41,037 nt of DNA from Chloroflexota bacterium (GCA_028875245.1 JAPPEU010000076.1:1-41037); one strand, 5' to 3'. Counted from the stretch's first letter, positions 8,747 through 17,314 are shown. Numbers and translations are program-made. Notes: a model not told the origin generated them from the sequence alone.

Positions 8747-8932
8747 TTTTTCACCACAGAGGACACCGAGGATACACAGAGGGCACAGAGTTTTCCGTTT
8801 GCCCGGCGAAATTCTCAGGCAGTCGGAGATTCGCGCTCATGCGAGATAGCTTGGATCTGAACCGTCATAAAGCGCAGAAAGTTATCACTAAGTCCTTGGG
8901 TTCTCTGTGTCGCCTCTTTTCCTCTCATTGAA
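8747..8932. repeat. ACAGAGG-type intergenic repeat with inverted ends
   Basis: The left arm (8747-8790) has tandem variants of CACAGAGGACACCGAGG. The right arm (about 8897-8932) has the complementary pattern CTCTGTGTCGCCTC. The arms are about 100 bp apart and imperfect. Arrays of this wording are common in intergenic DNA of several phyla. No function is assigned. Confidence 0.5.
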
Positions 8933-8971
8933 TGAACCTACTAAATTCCATCTGCAATCATAGCGAAATTT

Positions 8972-9067
8972 GTAGGGGCGAGACGGTGGCTCGCCCTAAA
9001 CCTCGCGCTATCGCATGGACGGGCGTTTCGGCGCCGCGCGTAAACACTGCGGGTCAAACGCCCCTAC
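8972..9067. repeat. inverted REP pair, right member with long loop
   Basis: The left hairpin is GTAG (8972-8975), stem GGGCGAGAC, loop GGT, stem GGCTCGCCC with one mismatch. The right hairpin has short stems GGGCGTTT (9021-9028) and AAACGCCC (9056-9063) followed by CTAC. Its loop is 27 nt and contains CCGCGCGTAAACACTGCGG (9034-9052). The same loop insert is found at 13034-13052. Confidence 0.75.
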
Positions 9068-9149
9068 AGACTCCTATTTTGGCGGGTTCGAAATTTAGTG
9101 TGAGCCGAGTTGTTACTCGCGAGCGCCTGCGGTGAAAATACGTGTGTGT

Positions 9150-10217
9150 CTAGCCATTGGGCGAGAGATCAATCACATCAATGGCGAAGGGCAGCTGCGG
9201 GCGCGTCCCGAAGGCCAGGCTGAACTGATTCCAGTTGCTGACATAGAGCCGATTGCGCGCGGCGTCCACAGCCAGGTCGCTGGCGCCGCGGAAATCCTTC
9301 GCCAGCATCACCAGCGCGCCGCCGTCGACGCGGGCGACCCGATTCCAATTCAGCAGCGCCAGGTAAATGTCGCCGGCGGGCGAGACCGTGACGCCATCAA
9401 AGCCGTAGTCCTTCTTCTCATCGACGGCGCGCAGGATGGCGCGCGCGGGGCCCGGCGCCCCGTCGGCGATATCGACGCGGTAGACCGTTTCCGCCGCGGG
9501 GTCGGCGATGAGCAGCGCGTCGGCGGCGCGGTCATAGGCGATGCCGGTGATCTCGCATTGATCGCTGCAAGGGGCGGCCCACCAGGCGGCCTCGCCATTA
9601 TTGCCGAGCGGCCCGCCATCTTCCCGGTAGCGCAGCACATGCCCCAGACGGTCGCTGATGTAGATGAGGCCGGCGTCATCAACGGCGATATCGTCGGGCA
9701 GAATGCCGCCCAATAATGCCTCGCCGCCGATCTCGAAGAGCAGCGCCCAGTCACCCGCGGCATAACGCCAAACGATGCCGCCTTCGGCATTCAGCGGCGC
9801 GATTCGGTCGAGGATATAGAGCGCGCCATCGGGGGCGACATCAAGACCCGTTACCGAGCCGATGCGCTCGCGGCTGCCGGGCAGCTCGCGGACCGCGCCG
9901 GCCGGGCTAATCGACCAGAGCGCGCCGCTTTGGTAGCTGCCGGTGTAGAGCATGCCATCCGCGTCAATCGCCAGGGCGGCGGGGTAGGCGTCATCGTCCA
10001 GCAGGGCCGCGAACTCGGATACAGCGACATGCTCAGCCAGGGCGACCGCCCGCGAGCGTGGGGCGGAGCCGATGACGAACCAGGTCATGGCGACGATGAG
10101 CGCAGCGCCGAAAGCCAGCGAAAGCAGCAGAAAGAGCAGCGCGCGCAGGCGCGGGAAACGGGCGGGTGTGGGGTCGGCGTCCAAAATCCGGGAATCTGTC
10201 TTCACCTGGGAATTCAT
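9150..10217 (-). CDS. membrane-anchored NHL/SMP-30-like beta-propeller protein
   Basis: 355 residues. One N-terminal membrane segment (about 27-50) is followed by an extracytoplasmic beta-propeller. Blades repeat the pattern of hydrophobic-Asp-Gly-hydrophobic-Tyr: PAALAIDADGMLYTGSY, VTGLDVAPDGALYILDR, PDDIAVDDAGLIYISDR, FDGVTVSPAGDIYLALL and ASDLAVDAARNRLYVSN. This is the SMP-30/gluconolactonase and NHL repeat style. Whether it is an enzyme (lactonase, strictosidine-synthase-like) or a binding protein cannot be told; metal ligands of true SMP-30 lactonases were not clearly found. It is alone on its strand, preceded by a REP-containing gap at its 3' side. Confidence 0.8.
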   Translation of the reverse strand: MNSQVKTDSRILDADPTPARFPRLRALLFLLLSLAFGAALIVAMTWFVIGSAPRSRAVALAEHVAVSEFAALLDDDAYPAALAIDADGMLYTGSYQSGALWSISPAGAVRELPGSRERIGSVTGLDVAPDGALYILDRIAPLNAEGGIVWRYAAGDWALLFEIGGEALLGGILPDDIAVDDAGLIYISDRLGHVLRYREDGGPLGNNGEAAWWAAPCSDQCEITGIAYDRAADALLIADPAAETVYRVDIADGAPGPARAILRAVDEKKDYGFDGVTVSPAGDIYLALLNWNRVARVDGGALVMLAKDFRGASDLAVDAARNRLYVSNWNQFSLAFGTRPQLPFAIDVIDLSPNG

Positions 10218-10347
10218 CAGCGAAGTCTAGTGGAGATTGGCGCAATCTTCCATAGTGGCGGATCATAAGCAGAATGCTGGAACCGTTGTCCAGCCGCCTG
10301 CCCCCATGTGGTAGAATTGGCGTAGTGAAAGATAAGGAATTCATTTG

Positions 10348-10608
10348 ATGGCAGCATTTGATTTGAAACTTGAGATATCGCAAGAGATCGCCGGCTACCT
10401 GCAAGCAGAGGCGAAAAATCGGGGGATATCGCTTTCCGAGGTCGTCAGCGATATCTTGGCCGACTACTACGCTGAACTAACTGAAGATCAAATCCTCGAA
10501 AGCATACGGATCGGCATGCGGCAGGCGCTGGCGGGCCAAGGACGTCCGGCGCGAGAGGTTTTGGCGGAGGTAGAGCGAGATGTGACGGGCGATGCCCGCG
10601 ACCGTTAG
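10348..10608 (+). CDS. type II antitoxin, ribbon-helix-helix-like
   Basis: About 86 residues. The N-terminal part FDLKLEISQEIAGYLQAEA followed by ISLSEVVSDILADYY fits a short beta strand plus two helices, as in ribbon-helix-helix antitoxins. The C-terminal tail is charged and probably disordered, the region that usually wraps the toxin. ATG at 10348 is preferred to the TTG one codon upstream; AAGGA lies 9 nt before it. The coding end overlaps the toxin gene by 17 bp, which supports translational coupling. It should neutralise the toxin and repress its own promoter (family knowledge). A TAGAAT-like -10 lies at 10312-10317. Confidence 0.75.
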   Translation: MAAFDLKLEISQEIAGYLQAEAKNRGISLSEVVSDILADYYAELTEDQILESIRIGMRQALAGQGRPAREVLAEVERDVTGDARDR

Positions 10609-10933
10609 ACTTCTGCCCAAATTCCGCCGGCGCCTCAAGCGGCTAAGGCGCAAGTATCCCGCCGTTACACTGGAAGTCGACAAGCTCATAACCGCATTGG
10701 AAATCGACCACCGTCCCGGAGACAAGCTGTCCGGTTACGGCTATGATTTGTACAAAGTACGCTTGCCGAATCCATCAGCGCGGCGGGGCAAGAGCGGTGG
10801 TTTCCGCGTCGTCTACTATGCGCAATTTGAGGACCTCGTTCACCTCGTCACGATCTATTCCAAGTCTGAAGAAGGCGATATAAGACCGTCAGCGGTCGAG
10901 AGCATACTTGCCGATATCGCAGACGTTGACTAA
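10592..10933 (+). CDS. type II toxin, RelE/ParE superfamily
   Basis: 113 residues. The basic N-terminal helices (LPKFRRRLKRLRRKYP) and the beta-sheet segment GDKLSGYGYDLYKVRLP, GKSGGFRVVYYA and LVHLVTIYSKSE match RelE/ParE-type toxins. These act as ribosome-dependent mRNA interferases or as gyrase inhibitors. The Arg in GGFRVVYY and the Tyr-Ser-Lys at the end of the sheet sit where active residues lie in RelE/HigB relatives. It starts inside the antitoxin gene (17-bp overlap), the usual antitoxin-first order. It is convergent with the GH3 gene. Which target it attacks cannot be said. Confidence 0.82.
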   Translation: MPATVRLLPKFRRRLKRLRRKYPAVTLEVDKLITALEIDHRPGDKLSGYGYDLYKVRLPNPSARRGKSGGFRVVYYAQFEDLVHLVTIYSKSEEGDIRPSAVESILADIADVD

Positions 10934-10995
10934 AGTTGCGCCTCGCGCTGTCCTGACTATGCTCAGGCAGGAAGCGCGCTTTCAGCGGATAAGCC

Positions 10996-12648
10996 TTACG
11001 GTTTTTCCACGTCGACGCCGGGGACGCTGACGGGGCTGCTCCCGCTGGCTGTGCATTTGCCAAGCAACACATCGGCGGCCGCCCGCGCCGCGCAGGGACG
11101 GAAGCTGAAACTGCAAATGTAGGCATTGATCTCGGGGAAAGTCGCCAGCTCATAAGGATCGCGCAGCGCGACCACGATGAGACGCTCACCGGCGGCTTCA
11201 TGCAGGGCAGCGACAATATCCGCTTGCAGCGCGCCGTCAAAGTCCATACCGGGCAAGGTGTAATTCTCGGTGACGGCGACGATGGCGCCCGTGTCCGGTA
11301 AATTCGCGCCCGCGAAGTCTTCGGCGGCGATGATGGTCAGCTCGGGGCAGGCTGCGCCCAGCGCGTCAGCGAAAACATCAAAAGCGGGCGTCGCCTGGTT
11401 GGGGCCGATGCCGCGTGTCGTTGTCAAAACTTCATAAGCGCTTCGCCTCGTCGTGTTGACGACGGTGAAAGGCGCGGCCGGGTCCAGCGGCAGGCGGCCC
11501 TTTCGGTCGCGCAGGACGCTGACCGCCCGGCGCGCGACGCTTAGCTCAATGGCGCGGTTTTCTTCGCTGCCGACTTCGTTATTTGCGGGCAGCGGCGCGC
11601 TTGAGAAGCCGGCTTCAACCTTGAGACGCAGCACCCGCCGCAGGGCGTCATCGACGCGCTCGGGGCGAATCACTTCGGCGTCGACGGCGCGGATGATGGC
11701 GCGGATCAATGCTCGCTGGTTTTCCAGGTATTGACCGGCGTCATGGTCATAGTGCTCTTCGGCCAGCATCATCAGATCGACCCCCGCCTGAAAAGCCTGA
11801 ATGACGGCCTCAATCGGGTCGTAGTTGCGCTTCATCGAGTGCATGTTCATGCTGTCGGAGACGATCATGCCATCGAAGCCCAATTCGCCGCGCAGCAAGT
11901 CGCCGAGGATGATGGGCGAGAGCGTGGCCGGGCGCGCCGGATCAAGAGCGCTGAAGACAATATGCGAGGTCATGACGATCTTTGCGCCCGCCTCGATGCC
12001 GGCGACGAAGGGGCGCAGGTCAATGCGCATGAGGTCTGCGCGCGGGCGCTCAACGGTCGGCAAGCCGCGGTGGCTGTCGAGCCTGGTATCGCCATGGCCG
12101 GGGAAATGCTTGAGCGCCCCGACGGCGCCGTTCTCGTGCAGGCCGCGCAGGGCGGCGGCGGTCATCGCGGCGACCCGCTCAGGGGCCTCGCCGAAGGAGC
12201 GCATGCCGATGATCGAATTGTGAGGATTGGAATTGCAGTCTGCGGCCGGCCCCAGCACGACATTCAAGCCGACGGCGCTCGTCTCGCGCGCGATGACGCC
12301 GTACATGTCATAGGCGCATTGCGGGTCGCCGGTCGCGCCCAGGGCCATATTGCCCGGCCCCATGGCGCTTTCGGCCGTCATCACCGACCAGGTCCCCTCT
12401 TGATCGGCGCCAAGCAGCAGCGGGATGCCGAGACGCGTGTTGCCGGCGAAAGACTGCAGCCGGTTGCAGAGCTTGCGAGCGGCGGCGGCGCTCGGCACAT
12501 TGTCGTCGCTGATGTAGGCGCCGCCGACGAGATGCTCTTCCATCAGGATGCGGGCTTCGCCCAGTTGGTCGCCGGCGAAGGCGAGCATGAAGAGCTGGCC
12601 GACTTTTTCTTCTGTGGTCATGGATGCAATTGTGGATTCAATGTTCAT
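10996..12648 (-). CDS. glycoside hydrolase family 3, beta-N-acetylhexosaminidase-like
   Basis: About 550 residues. The N-terminal TIM barrel starts IESTIASMTTEEKVGQLFML. It carries ALKHFPGHGDTRLDSHRGLP near residue 185, the KH(F/S)PGHGD loop with the His/Asp dyad of NagZ-type GH3 N-acetylglucosaminidases. FDGMIVSDSMNMHSM near residue 275 contains the nucleophile Asp. A C-terminal alpha/beta domain (about 390-550) resembles the GH3 C domain. The enzyme probably removes terminal GlcNAc from peptidoglycan fragments or chitin oligomers. No signal peptide is seen with the ATG at 12648, which suggests a cytoplasmic site; the ribosome site is weak, so the start is less certain. Confidence 0.88.
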   Translation of the reverse strand: MNIESTIASMTTEEKVGQLFMLAFAGDQLGEARILMEEHLVGGAYISDDNVPSAAAARKLCNRLQSFAGNTRLGIPLLLGADQEGTWSVMTAESAMGPGNMALGATGDPQCAYDMYGVIARETSAVGLNVVLGPAADCNSNPHNSIIGMRSFGEAPERVAAMTAAALRGLHENGAVGALKHFPGHGDTRLDSHRGLPTVERPRADLMRIDLRPFVAGIEAGAKIVMTSHIVFSALDPARPATLSPIILGDLLRGELGFDGMIVSDSMNMHSMKRNYDPIEAVIQAFQAGVDLMMLAEEHYDHDAGQYLENQRALIRAIIRAVDAEVIRPERVDDALRRVLRLKVEAGFSSAPLPANNEVGSEENRAIELSVARRAVSVLRDRKGRLPLDPAAPFTVVNTTRRSAYEVLTTTRGIGPNQATPAFDVFADALGAACPELTIIAAEDFAGANLPDTGAIVAVTENYTLPGMDFDGALQADIVAALHEAAGERLIVVALRDPYELATFPEINAYICSFSFRPCAARAAADVLLGKCTASGSSPVSVPGVDVEKP

Positions 12649-12848
12649 GGCGCGGGCAGAAAGCCCATCCCCCCAGCCTCTCCTCTTCATCTCTATGAGG
12701 CGCGTCCGCAATCTCTATGGCGAGCAAGCCCAAATGCGGCAAGGGCAGCTTGCTTTCGCATCCTTTCATTATACTCCCCACCCGGGGCAATCGCATCAAA
12801 TTGAAATGGCGCTGAAATCAACTACTTTCCCGGCAACTTGCGAAATCT

Positions 12849-12999
12849 GTAGACACACGCGCGGTGTAACCGCCGCCCACGCAAAATACCTTGCATCGCG
12901 CCGCGTCTTGCTCCCCCTCCCTGATGATGCTTCGGGGAGGAGGCCGGGGTGGGGTTGGTTGCCCGCAACGTAAACAGGGGCGATTCTGTGAATCGCCCG
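12849..12999. repeat. composite intergenic repeat, copy 2, ending in a REP
   Basis: It aligns along its length with the block at 3443-3595. Shared parts are GTAGACAC, then CGCCGCCCACGCAAAATAC, the CCCCCTCC/GGGGAGG inverted part and GGGGTGGGGTTGG. It ends in a REP hairpin at 12975-12999: ACAG, stem GGGCGATTC, loop TGT, stem GAATCGCCC, perfectly paired. The terminal hairpin stem differs from that of copy 1 (GGGCGACCA) although the body is conserved. Confidence 0.65.
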
Positions 13000-13020
13000 C
13001 AATATTTAGGCTATCTTCGT

Positions 13021-13067
13021 GGGCGACACACAGCCGCGCGTAGACACTGCGGTCCTGCCGCCCCACC
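13021..13067. repeat. long-loop REP variant
   Basis: Outer GGGCG and CCGCCC arms flank a loop with CCGCGCGTAGACACTGCGG (13034-13052). This differs by one base from the loop insert at 9034-9052. As at 8972-9067, it is the right-hand partner of an ordinary REP (12975-12999). Confidence 0.55.
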
Positions 13068-13100
13068 ATTGTCCTTTATTTTCGTGGCGATCGGGCGGCC

Positions 13101-15179
13101 TCAAGCGCAGGCGCCTTCAGCGCGCACAAAGTCAGCGCTTATCCAGCCTACCTCGCCGCCATACTGCACTTTGAACGAGCCGGGCGTTCTGGCGGTGGCG
13201 GTCAGCCGGTGGCCTGAGGGGATGACGATCCCAATGCGGCGGCCGCCGGGCGCGTCGCGGAAGCTGAGATACTCGAGCGAAACCACCTGGCACTCGGATA
13301 GCGGTCTGACAGCGTTGCCCACGGCCTTGCCCAAATCAGCGGATATGAGCATGACGGTGCCCGTTTGATTGATCCAGCCACAGACCATGTCGGGCAAGCC
13401 ATAAGTCGCGAGTTGCGTCATAATCGGGGGCGAACTGGCATCATCGAAGAATATCAGCGAGCCGCCAGCGCGGAAGCAAATCTGCGCGCCAAGCGATAGC
13501 TCGCCCGATAGCTTGACCGCGTCAAGCCCGCTCTCCAGCAAGCCCAAGCCGCTCATATCGAGAGGGTGGCACTCGACGCCGCTGTTCACCGCCGTGACAA
13601 TAATGGATTCGGATACAGCCCGGCAAGACTCGGATGTGGGCGTCGTCGATGGCGCCACGACGATTGGCTCCGGCTCTTGCGCGCGCGCCGCTGTTAACCA
13701 GGGGTCGGCCGCCAAGGGCTGCGCCAGCGGTCGTTCGGGCGCCGTGCCATCCATCAGCGCGCTGAAATACTCGTAGGCGAGGTCGCCAAAGCCGCCACAG
13801 ACCGCCGCGCTGGCTTCGACGGCCGCCGGGAAATGCACCCCGGCCCAAACGCGCGACTGGCCGCAATCGCGCGCGAAATCCGTCCAGGTGGCGAAGCGCA
13901 GTGTCAGGTCCTCCGCCGGGCTAAGGCCGGGTTCAATGCGGGAAGAACCGGCGGGATAAGCGACCGTCCAGTTCAGTTCGTCCGCGCCGCTAAAACGCCG
14001 GACCGCCTGGGCCTGGGCATAGCAGCCGCAGGTCGAGCCCGATGGGTACTCCGGATGGTCGGCTTCCGGCAGATAGCTGCGCCACTGGCTGGCGGGGATT
14101 TCGCCCGCGCCGGCGCCGGGCCCGCCCCAAGCCCTTACCAGCTCGTCGCCGTAAATGTGCCGGATGGCGCTGAACGGCCGGACGGCGTCGTACCGGGCTT
14201 TTTCCTGCCAGGTGACGATGGAGCCGTCGAGGGCGGCGGCCGTCTTTAAGAAGTAGCCGCGCGCGGTATCGGCCGGCGACCAGTTCCGCTCCTGCGCCAG
14301 ATGTATGAAGGACAAGCCCAGCGAGAGGATCTTGTTGTCAAAGAGTTCCGCTTTCAGCTTCTGCTCCTCAGTCAGTTCCGCCGAGACGGCCAGGACGGCG
14401 TCCGCCTGCTCTTGATACGCCTCCCAGTTTTCCGCGTCGCTGGCGATGGGTGGCCGGGCGCGGAATTCGCGCGGGTCAAAGGCGCCGACGGGCTCGGTGT
14501 TCGCCAACTGCGGCGTGACAAACTGCTGGATGGTGTAAACGCCAGTTCCTTGCAATCTGAGCCCAGGCTGCCAGCGCGACGGATCGCGCAGGACATAAGC
14601 CGAATTCACTGGCATGTAACCTGTGTTGTCTTGGTAATGCCCCAACTGGTTCATGCCATCGCGCAGCCGGCCAGCAACGGCGCCCCAGCCGGCTATATTG
14701 CCAATGCCGACCGGCGTCGACGGGTCGCTGCTCCTGTCGTCGGGGTCCAAGCCCTGCTCGCTCAGCATGGCGCGCCAGACGGAATCGCGCTGCGGCAGCA
14801 AGCCTTGAAGCACTTGATAGGCCCCGTAGAGCATGGCGCTGTTGATGTTGAAGTCCGTCCGTTCGCTTTCGGGCCGCCGCGGGCTGCGCGAATACATGCC
14901 GACAGCGGTCTCGTGATAAGGCGCGGCCGCGTCCATCATGCCGAGCGCGACAACCATATTGATGCGATTGATCAACGTGGCGTCGCCGAGCGAAGGCGAA
15001 ACGTCCATGGCGATGATCGGATAAAGCTTCGGCAGGACGATATCAATCAGAGGGTTGAGCTGCGCCAAGTCGACAGGGTGGCCCGGCAGGTTCTGCGCCG
15101 TCAGCGAACCACCCGTCAACAAAGCCGCAAGCAGGAGCGCGACAAGCCCTTGACGGATTATTCTCAATAGCGAGTTCAT
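13101..15179 (-). CDS. secreted vanadium haloperoxidase/PAP2-like protein with SH3 domain
   Basis: About 692 residues. The signal peptide (residues 1-28, LVALLLAALLTGG) starts at ATG 15179, which has GGAGGG 6 nt upstream; an ATG eight codons earlier lacks this. The middle resembles vanadium-dependent haloperoxidases: KARYDAVRP (K327, R334), HPEYPSGST (S380, G381) and SRVWAGVHF (R443, H449) supply vanadate-binding residues. The usual acid-base His of PSGH is Ser (S382), and the Asp after HxxxD in PAP2 enzymes is absent. A C-terminal bacterial SH3 domain (about 632-692, SFRDAPGG to VGWISADFVR) suggests cell-wall binding. The fold assignment is fairly safe; peroxidase activity is doubtful. Confidence 0.8.
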   Translation of the reverse strand: MNSLLRIIRQGLVALLLAALLTGGSLTAQNLPGHPVDLAQLNPLIDIVLPKLYPIIAMDVSPSLGDATLINRINMVVALGMMDAAAPYHETAVGMYSRSPRRPESERTDFNINSAMLYGAYQVLQGLLPQRDSVWRAMLSEQGLDPDDRSSDPSTPVGIGNIAGWGAVAGRLRDGMNQLGHYQDNTGYMPVNSAYVLRDPSRWQPGLRLQGTGVYTIQQFVTPQLANTEPVGAFDPREFRARPPIASDAENWEAYQEQADAVLAVSAELTEEQKLKAELFDNKILSLGLSFIHLAQERNWSPADTARGYFLKTAAALDGSIVTWQEKARYDAVRPFSAIRHIYGDELVRAWGGPGAGAGEIPASQWRSYLPEADHPEYPSGSTCGCYAQAQAVRRFSGADELNWTVAYPAGSSRIEPGLSPAEDLTLRFATWTDFARDCGQSRVWAGVHFPAAVEASAAVCGGFGDLAYEYFSALMDGTAPERPLAQPLAADPWLTAARAQEPEPIVVAPSTTPTSESCRAVSESIIVTAVNSGVECHPLDMSGLGLLESGLDAVKLSGELSLGAQICFRAGGSLIFFDDASSPPIMTQLATYGLPDMVCGWINQTGTVMLISADLGKAVGNAVRPLSECQVVSLEYLSFRDAPGGRRIGIVIPSGHRLTATARTPGSFKVQYGGEVGWISADFVRAEGACA

Positions 15180-15414
15180 TATATTCCCTCCATCTCTAGA
15201 CATTTACAAGAACAGCTTAGCGTCATGACGCGAGGCTTTTGCTGTCGGCTACAAATATAATGGGGGGAACGCGTATGCTGGGCGACGCGCGGTGGACGCA
15301 ATGCCTACGGTATGCCGACGCGAGCGCCGATTGGGGCGATGGCTTGGGCATTCAAGGGCGATCCACGGTTTGCTTAGAGGCCGACCGCCTGTGAGGGATT
15401 CGGGAAACGAGCGA

Positions 15415-16299
15415 TTATTTCACCGCGCCCATGGTCAAGCCGCGGACGAGGTAGCGCTGGAAGAAGAGCGCCATCAGAAAAGGCGGCAGCATGGTCACGA
15501 CGGCAGCGGCCGACATGTCTTCCCAGGCGACCTCGTACTGGCCGATGAAGAGCGTCAAGACAATGGTCAAGGGCTGCGAGTCATCGCTGCGCGAGAAAAT
15601 GAGCGGGATGAGGAAATTATTCCAGGTGGTGAGCATGCCGACGAGGAAGACGGCCACCATGCCCGGGCGCGCCAGTGGCAGCACGATGCTATAGACCAGC
15701 CGCCAGCGGTCGGCGCCGTCAACGCGGGCGGCGTCTTGTATCTCGCTCGGGATATCGCGCACAAAGGTGGTCATCAGCCAGACCGAGAGCGGCAGGAGCA
15801 GGGTCACGAAGATCAGAATCAGGCCGACCAGGGTGTCCACCAGGCCGAGATGCGACATGAGGAAAAACAAGGCGATCAAAGAGACCCAGATCGGCAGCGG
15901 GATCATCAGCATGATCAGCAGAAAGATGACATTCTTGCCTCGGAATTTCATGCGGGCGAAGGCATAGCCGGCGCCGGTCGCCATTAGAGTCACGATGCCG
16001 GCCGAGGCAACGGAGATAATGACGCTGTTGCGCAGGCCGGTGCCCATCAGATGGGCAGTGGGCGAGAAGCCGCCGGAGCGGAATTTCGCGCCCTGGGTGA
16101 AGATCGTCTGATAAGATTCGAGCGTCGGCTGGCTGGGGAACCAGATCTTGTAGGGGCGGGCGTAGAGCTCCTGACGCGTCGAGATGCTGCTGACGGCCAC
16201 CCAGTATATCGGCGCCAGCGCCCAGATCAAAACAACCGCGCAGAGAACGTAAATGAGGGCGAGGCGGAGGCGTTCCTGCCCGCGCAGTCCAAGCGTCAT
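15415..16299 (-). CDS. sugar ABC transporter permease, MalG-like (CUT1)
   Basis: 294 residues with six predicted membrane segments. The conserved EAA loop is EIQDAARVDGADRWRLVYSI followed by VLPLARPG near residue 200, which docks the ATPase. The first helix lies at about 15-35 (IYVLCAVVLIWALAPIYWV). It ends FQRYLVRGLTMGAVK, the usual terminus of the family. Its start overlaps the stop of the upstream permease gene by 4 bp (ATGA), so the two are translated together. With the other permease and the binding protein it forms an importer in the cytoplasmic membrane. No ATP-binding subunit is present nearby; CUT1 systems often share a distant MsmX/MalK-type ATPase. Confidence 0.93.
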   Translation of the reverse strand: MTLGLRGQERLRLALIYVLCAVVLIWALAPIYWVAVSSISTRQELYARPYKIWFPSQPTLESYQTIFTQGAKFRSGGFSPTAHLMGTGLRNSVIISVASAGIVTLMATGAGYAFARMKFRGKNVIFLLIMLMIPLPIWVSLIALFFLMSHLGLVDTLVGLILIFVTLLLPLSVWLMTTFVRDIPSEIQDAARVDGADRWRLVYSIVLPLARPGMVAVFLVGMLTTWNNFLIPLIFSRSDDSQPLTIVLTLFIGQYEVAWEDMSAAAVVTMLPPFLMALFFQRYLVRGLTMGAVK

Positions 16300-17216
16300 G
16301 ATTCCTGCACCCCCTGGTTGTAGACGCGCATGACGAAGATCAGCCCGACCGCCAGTGACATCAGCAGAATGATGTAGGACAGGGCCGCGCCCAGGCCAAC
16401 GCGCAAATCGCGGAAGACCAGCTCGTAGTTGTAGAGCATAAGCGTCTTGGTGAAAGGATTCATCGAGCCGCCGGCCGAGCCGCCCGCCGTCAGCGTCCAG
16501 ATGACATCGAAGATCTGGAAAGCGGCGATGAATTCGACCACCAGGGCGATGCCGAATGAGGGCAGCAGGAGCGGGACGGTGATGAAGCGCACGCGAGACA
16601 TTGCGCTGGCGCCATCGACCTTGGCGGCGTCATAAAGATCATCGGGGATGCTCTGCAGGCCCGCCAGCAAAATGATGGTGGGGAAGGCGTAACGCGTCCA
16701 GGTCTGCACGACGGTGATCCAGAAAATCAGATGCTCCGGCTCGCGCAGCCAATATTGATATTCGTCAATCAAGCCCAATTGATACAGGAAGCCGTTGAGC
16801 GCGCCATATTCGCCGTTGAGCAGCCAGCCCCACAAGAAGCCGTTGACCACGCCGGGCAGCATCCAGGGCAGAAAGGTCAAGGTGCGCACGACGCTGCGGC
16901 CAGGGAAGCGCTGGTTCAAGAGCATGGCTATGCCGAAGGCGACCGCCATCTCCAGCGGCAGCGTGATGATGACGACTTTGAAGCTGCGCCCGGTGACCTC
17001 CCAGAACTCGTCGTCTTCGACCAGTTTGACATAATTGGCAAGCCCCACCGGTTTTGGCGGCCGGCGGACGCGCAGGTTGCGGTTGGTCAGGCTTTGGCCG
17101 AAGGTGTCGACGGCGGGGTAGTAGATGAAAAGCGCGATCAGCAAAATGATCGGCACGAGCACGACCGCGAGGTAGAGCGAATCGGATGAGCTGAGGCGCT
17201 GCCTGGTAATGCTCAT
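16296..17216 (-). CDS. sugar ABC transporter permease, MalF/UgpA-like (CUT1)
   Basis: 306 residues with six membrane segments. The first helix (LAVVLVPIILLIALFIYY) is followed by the periplasmic stretch VDTFGQSLTNRNLR typical of UgpA/MalF-type permeases. The EAA loop DDLYDAAKVDGASAMSRVRF leading into ITVPLLLPS lies near residue 215. It is the first of the two permease genes; the ATGA overlap couples it to the second. The gene lies 134 bp downstream of the RAYT gene, which separates it from its binding-protein gene. It is clearly intact. Confidence 0.93.
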   Translation of the reverse strand: MSITRQRLSSSDSLYLAVVLVPIILLIALFIYYPAVDTFGQSLTNRNLRVRRPPKPVGLANYVKLVEDDEFWEVTGRSFKVVIITLPLEMAVAFGIAMLLNQRFPGRSVVRTLTFLPWMLPGVVNGFLWGWLLNGEYGALNGFLYQLGLIDEYQYWLREPEHLIFWITVVQTWTRYAFPTIILLAGLQSIPDDLYDAAKVDGASAMSRVRFITVPLLLPSFGIALVVEFIAAFQIFDVIWTLTAGGSAGGSMNPFTKTLMLYNYELVFRDLRVGLGAALSYIILLMSLAVGLIFVMRVYNQGVQES

Positions 17217-17314
17217 GTTAAGTCACTAGCGACGTGACGAATCCCTCTCAATCGAATGCTGCACCTGCAACACGGTGAATCTTCATTTCAACAATTCCAG
17301 AATATACGAATGCC

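Larger units (their letters stand above)
8620..9149. other. 530-bp non-coding region with two repeat types
   Basis: No credible gene is seen between the M23 peptidase and beta-propeller genes. The left half holds an ACACAGAGG-type repeat with a weak inverted partner, and the right half holds an inverted REP pair. Short open frames here read straight through repeat sequence. Confidence 0.7.
12649..13100. other. 452-bp non-coding region made of repeats
   Basis: The gap between the haloperoxidase-like gene and the GH3 gene (both minus strand) is mainly composite repeat copy 2 (12849-12999) and a long-loop REP (13021-13067). Short frames through it are repeat artefacts. No promoter could be singled out. 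Confidence 0.65.

Noticed and set aside
8701..8931. 76-residue open frame with an HHRGHRGYTEGTE-like stretch
   Set aside because: It is a translation of the ACAGAGG-type intergenic repeat; no ribosome site or domain.
12796..13069. Two overlapping minus-strand frames in the gap before the GH3 gene
   Set aside because: Both translate composite and REP repeats; the same peptide style occurs at 3426-3635.
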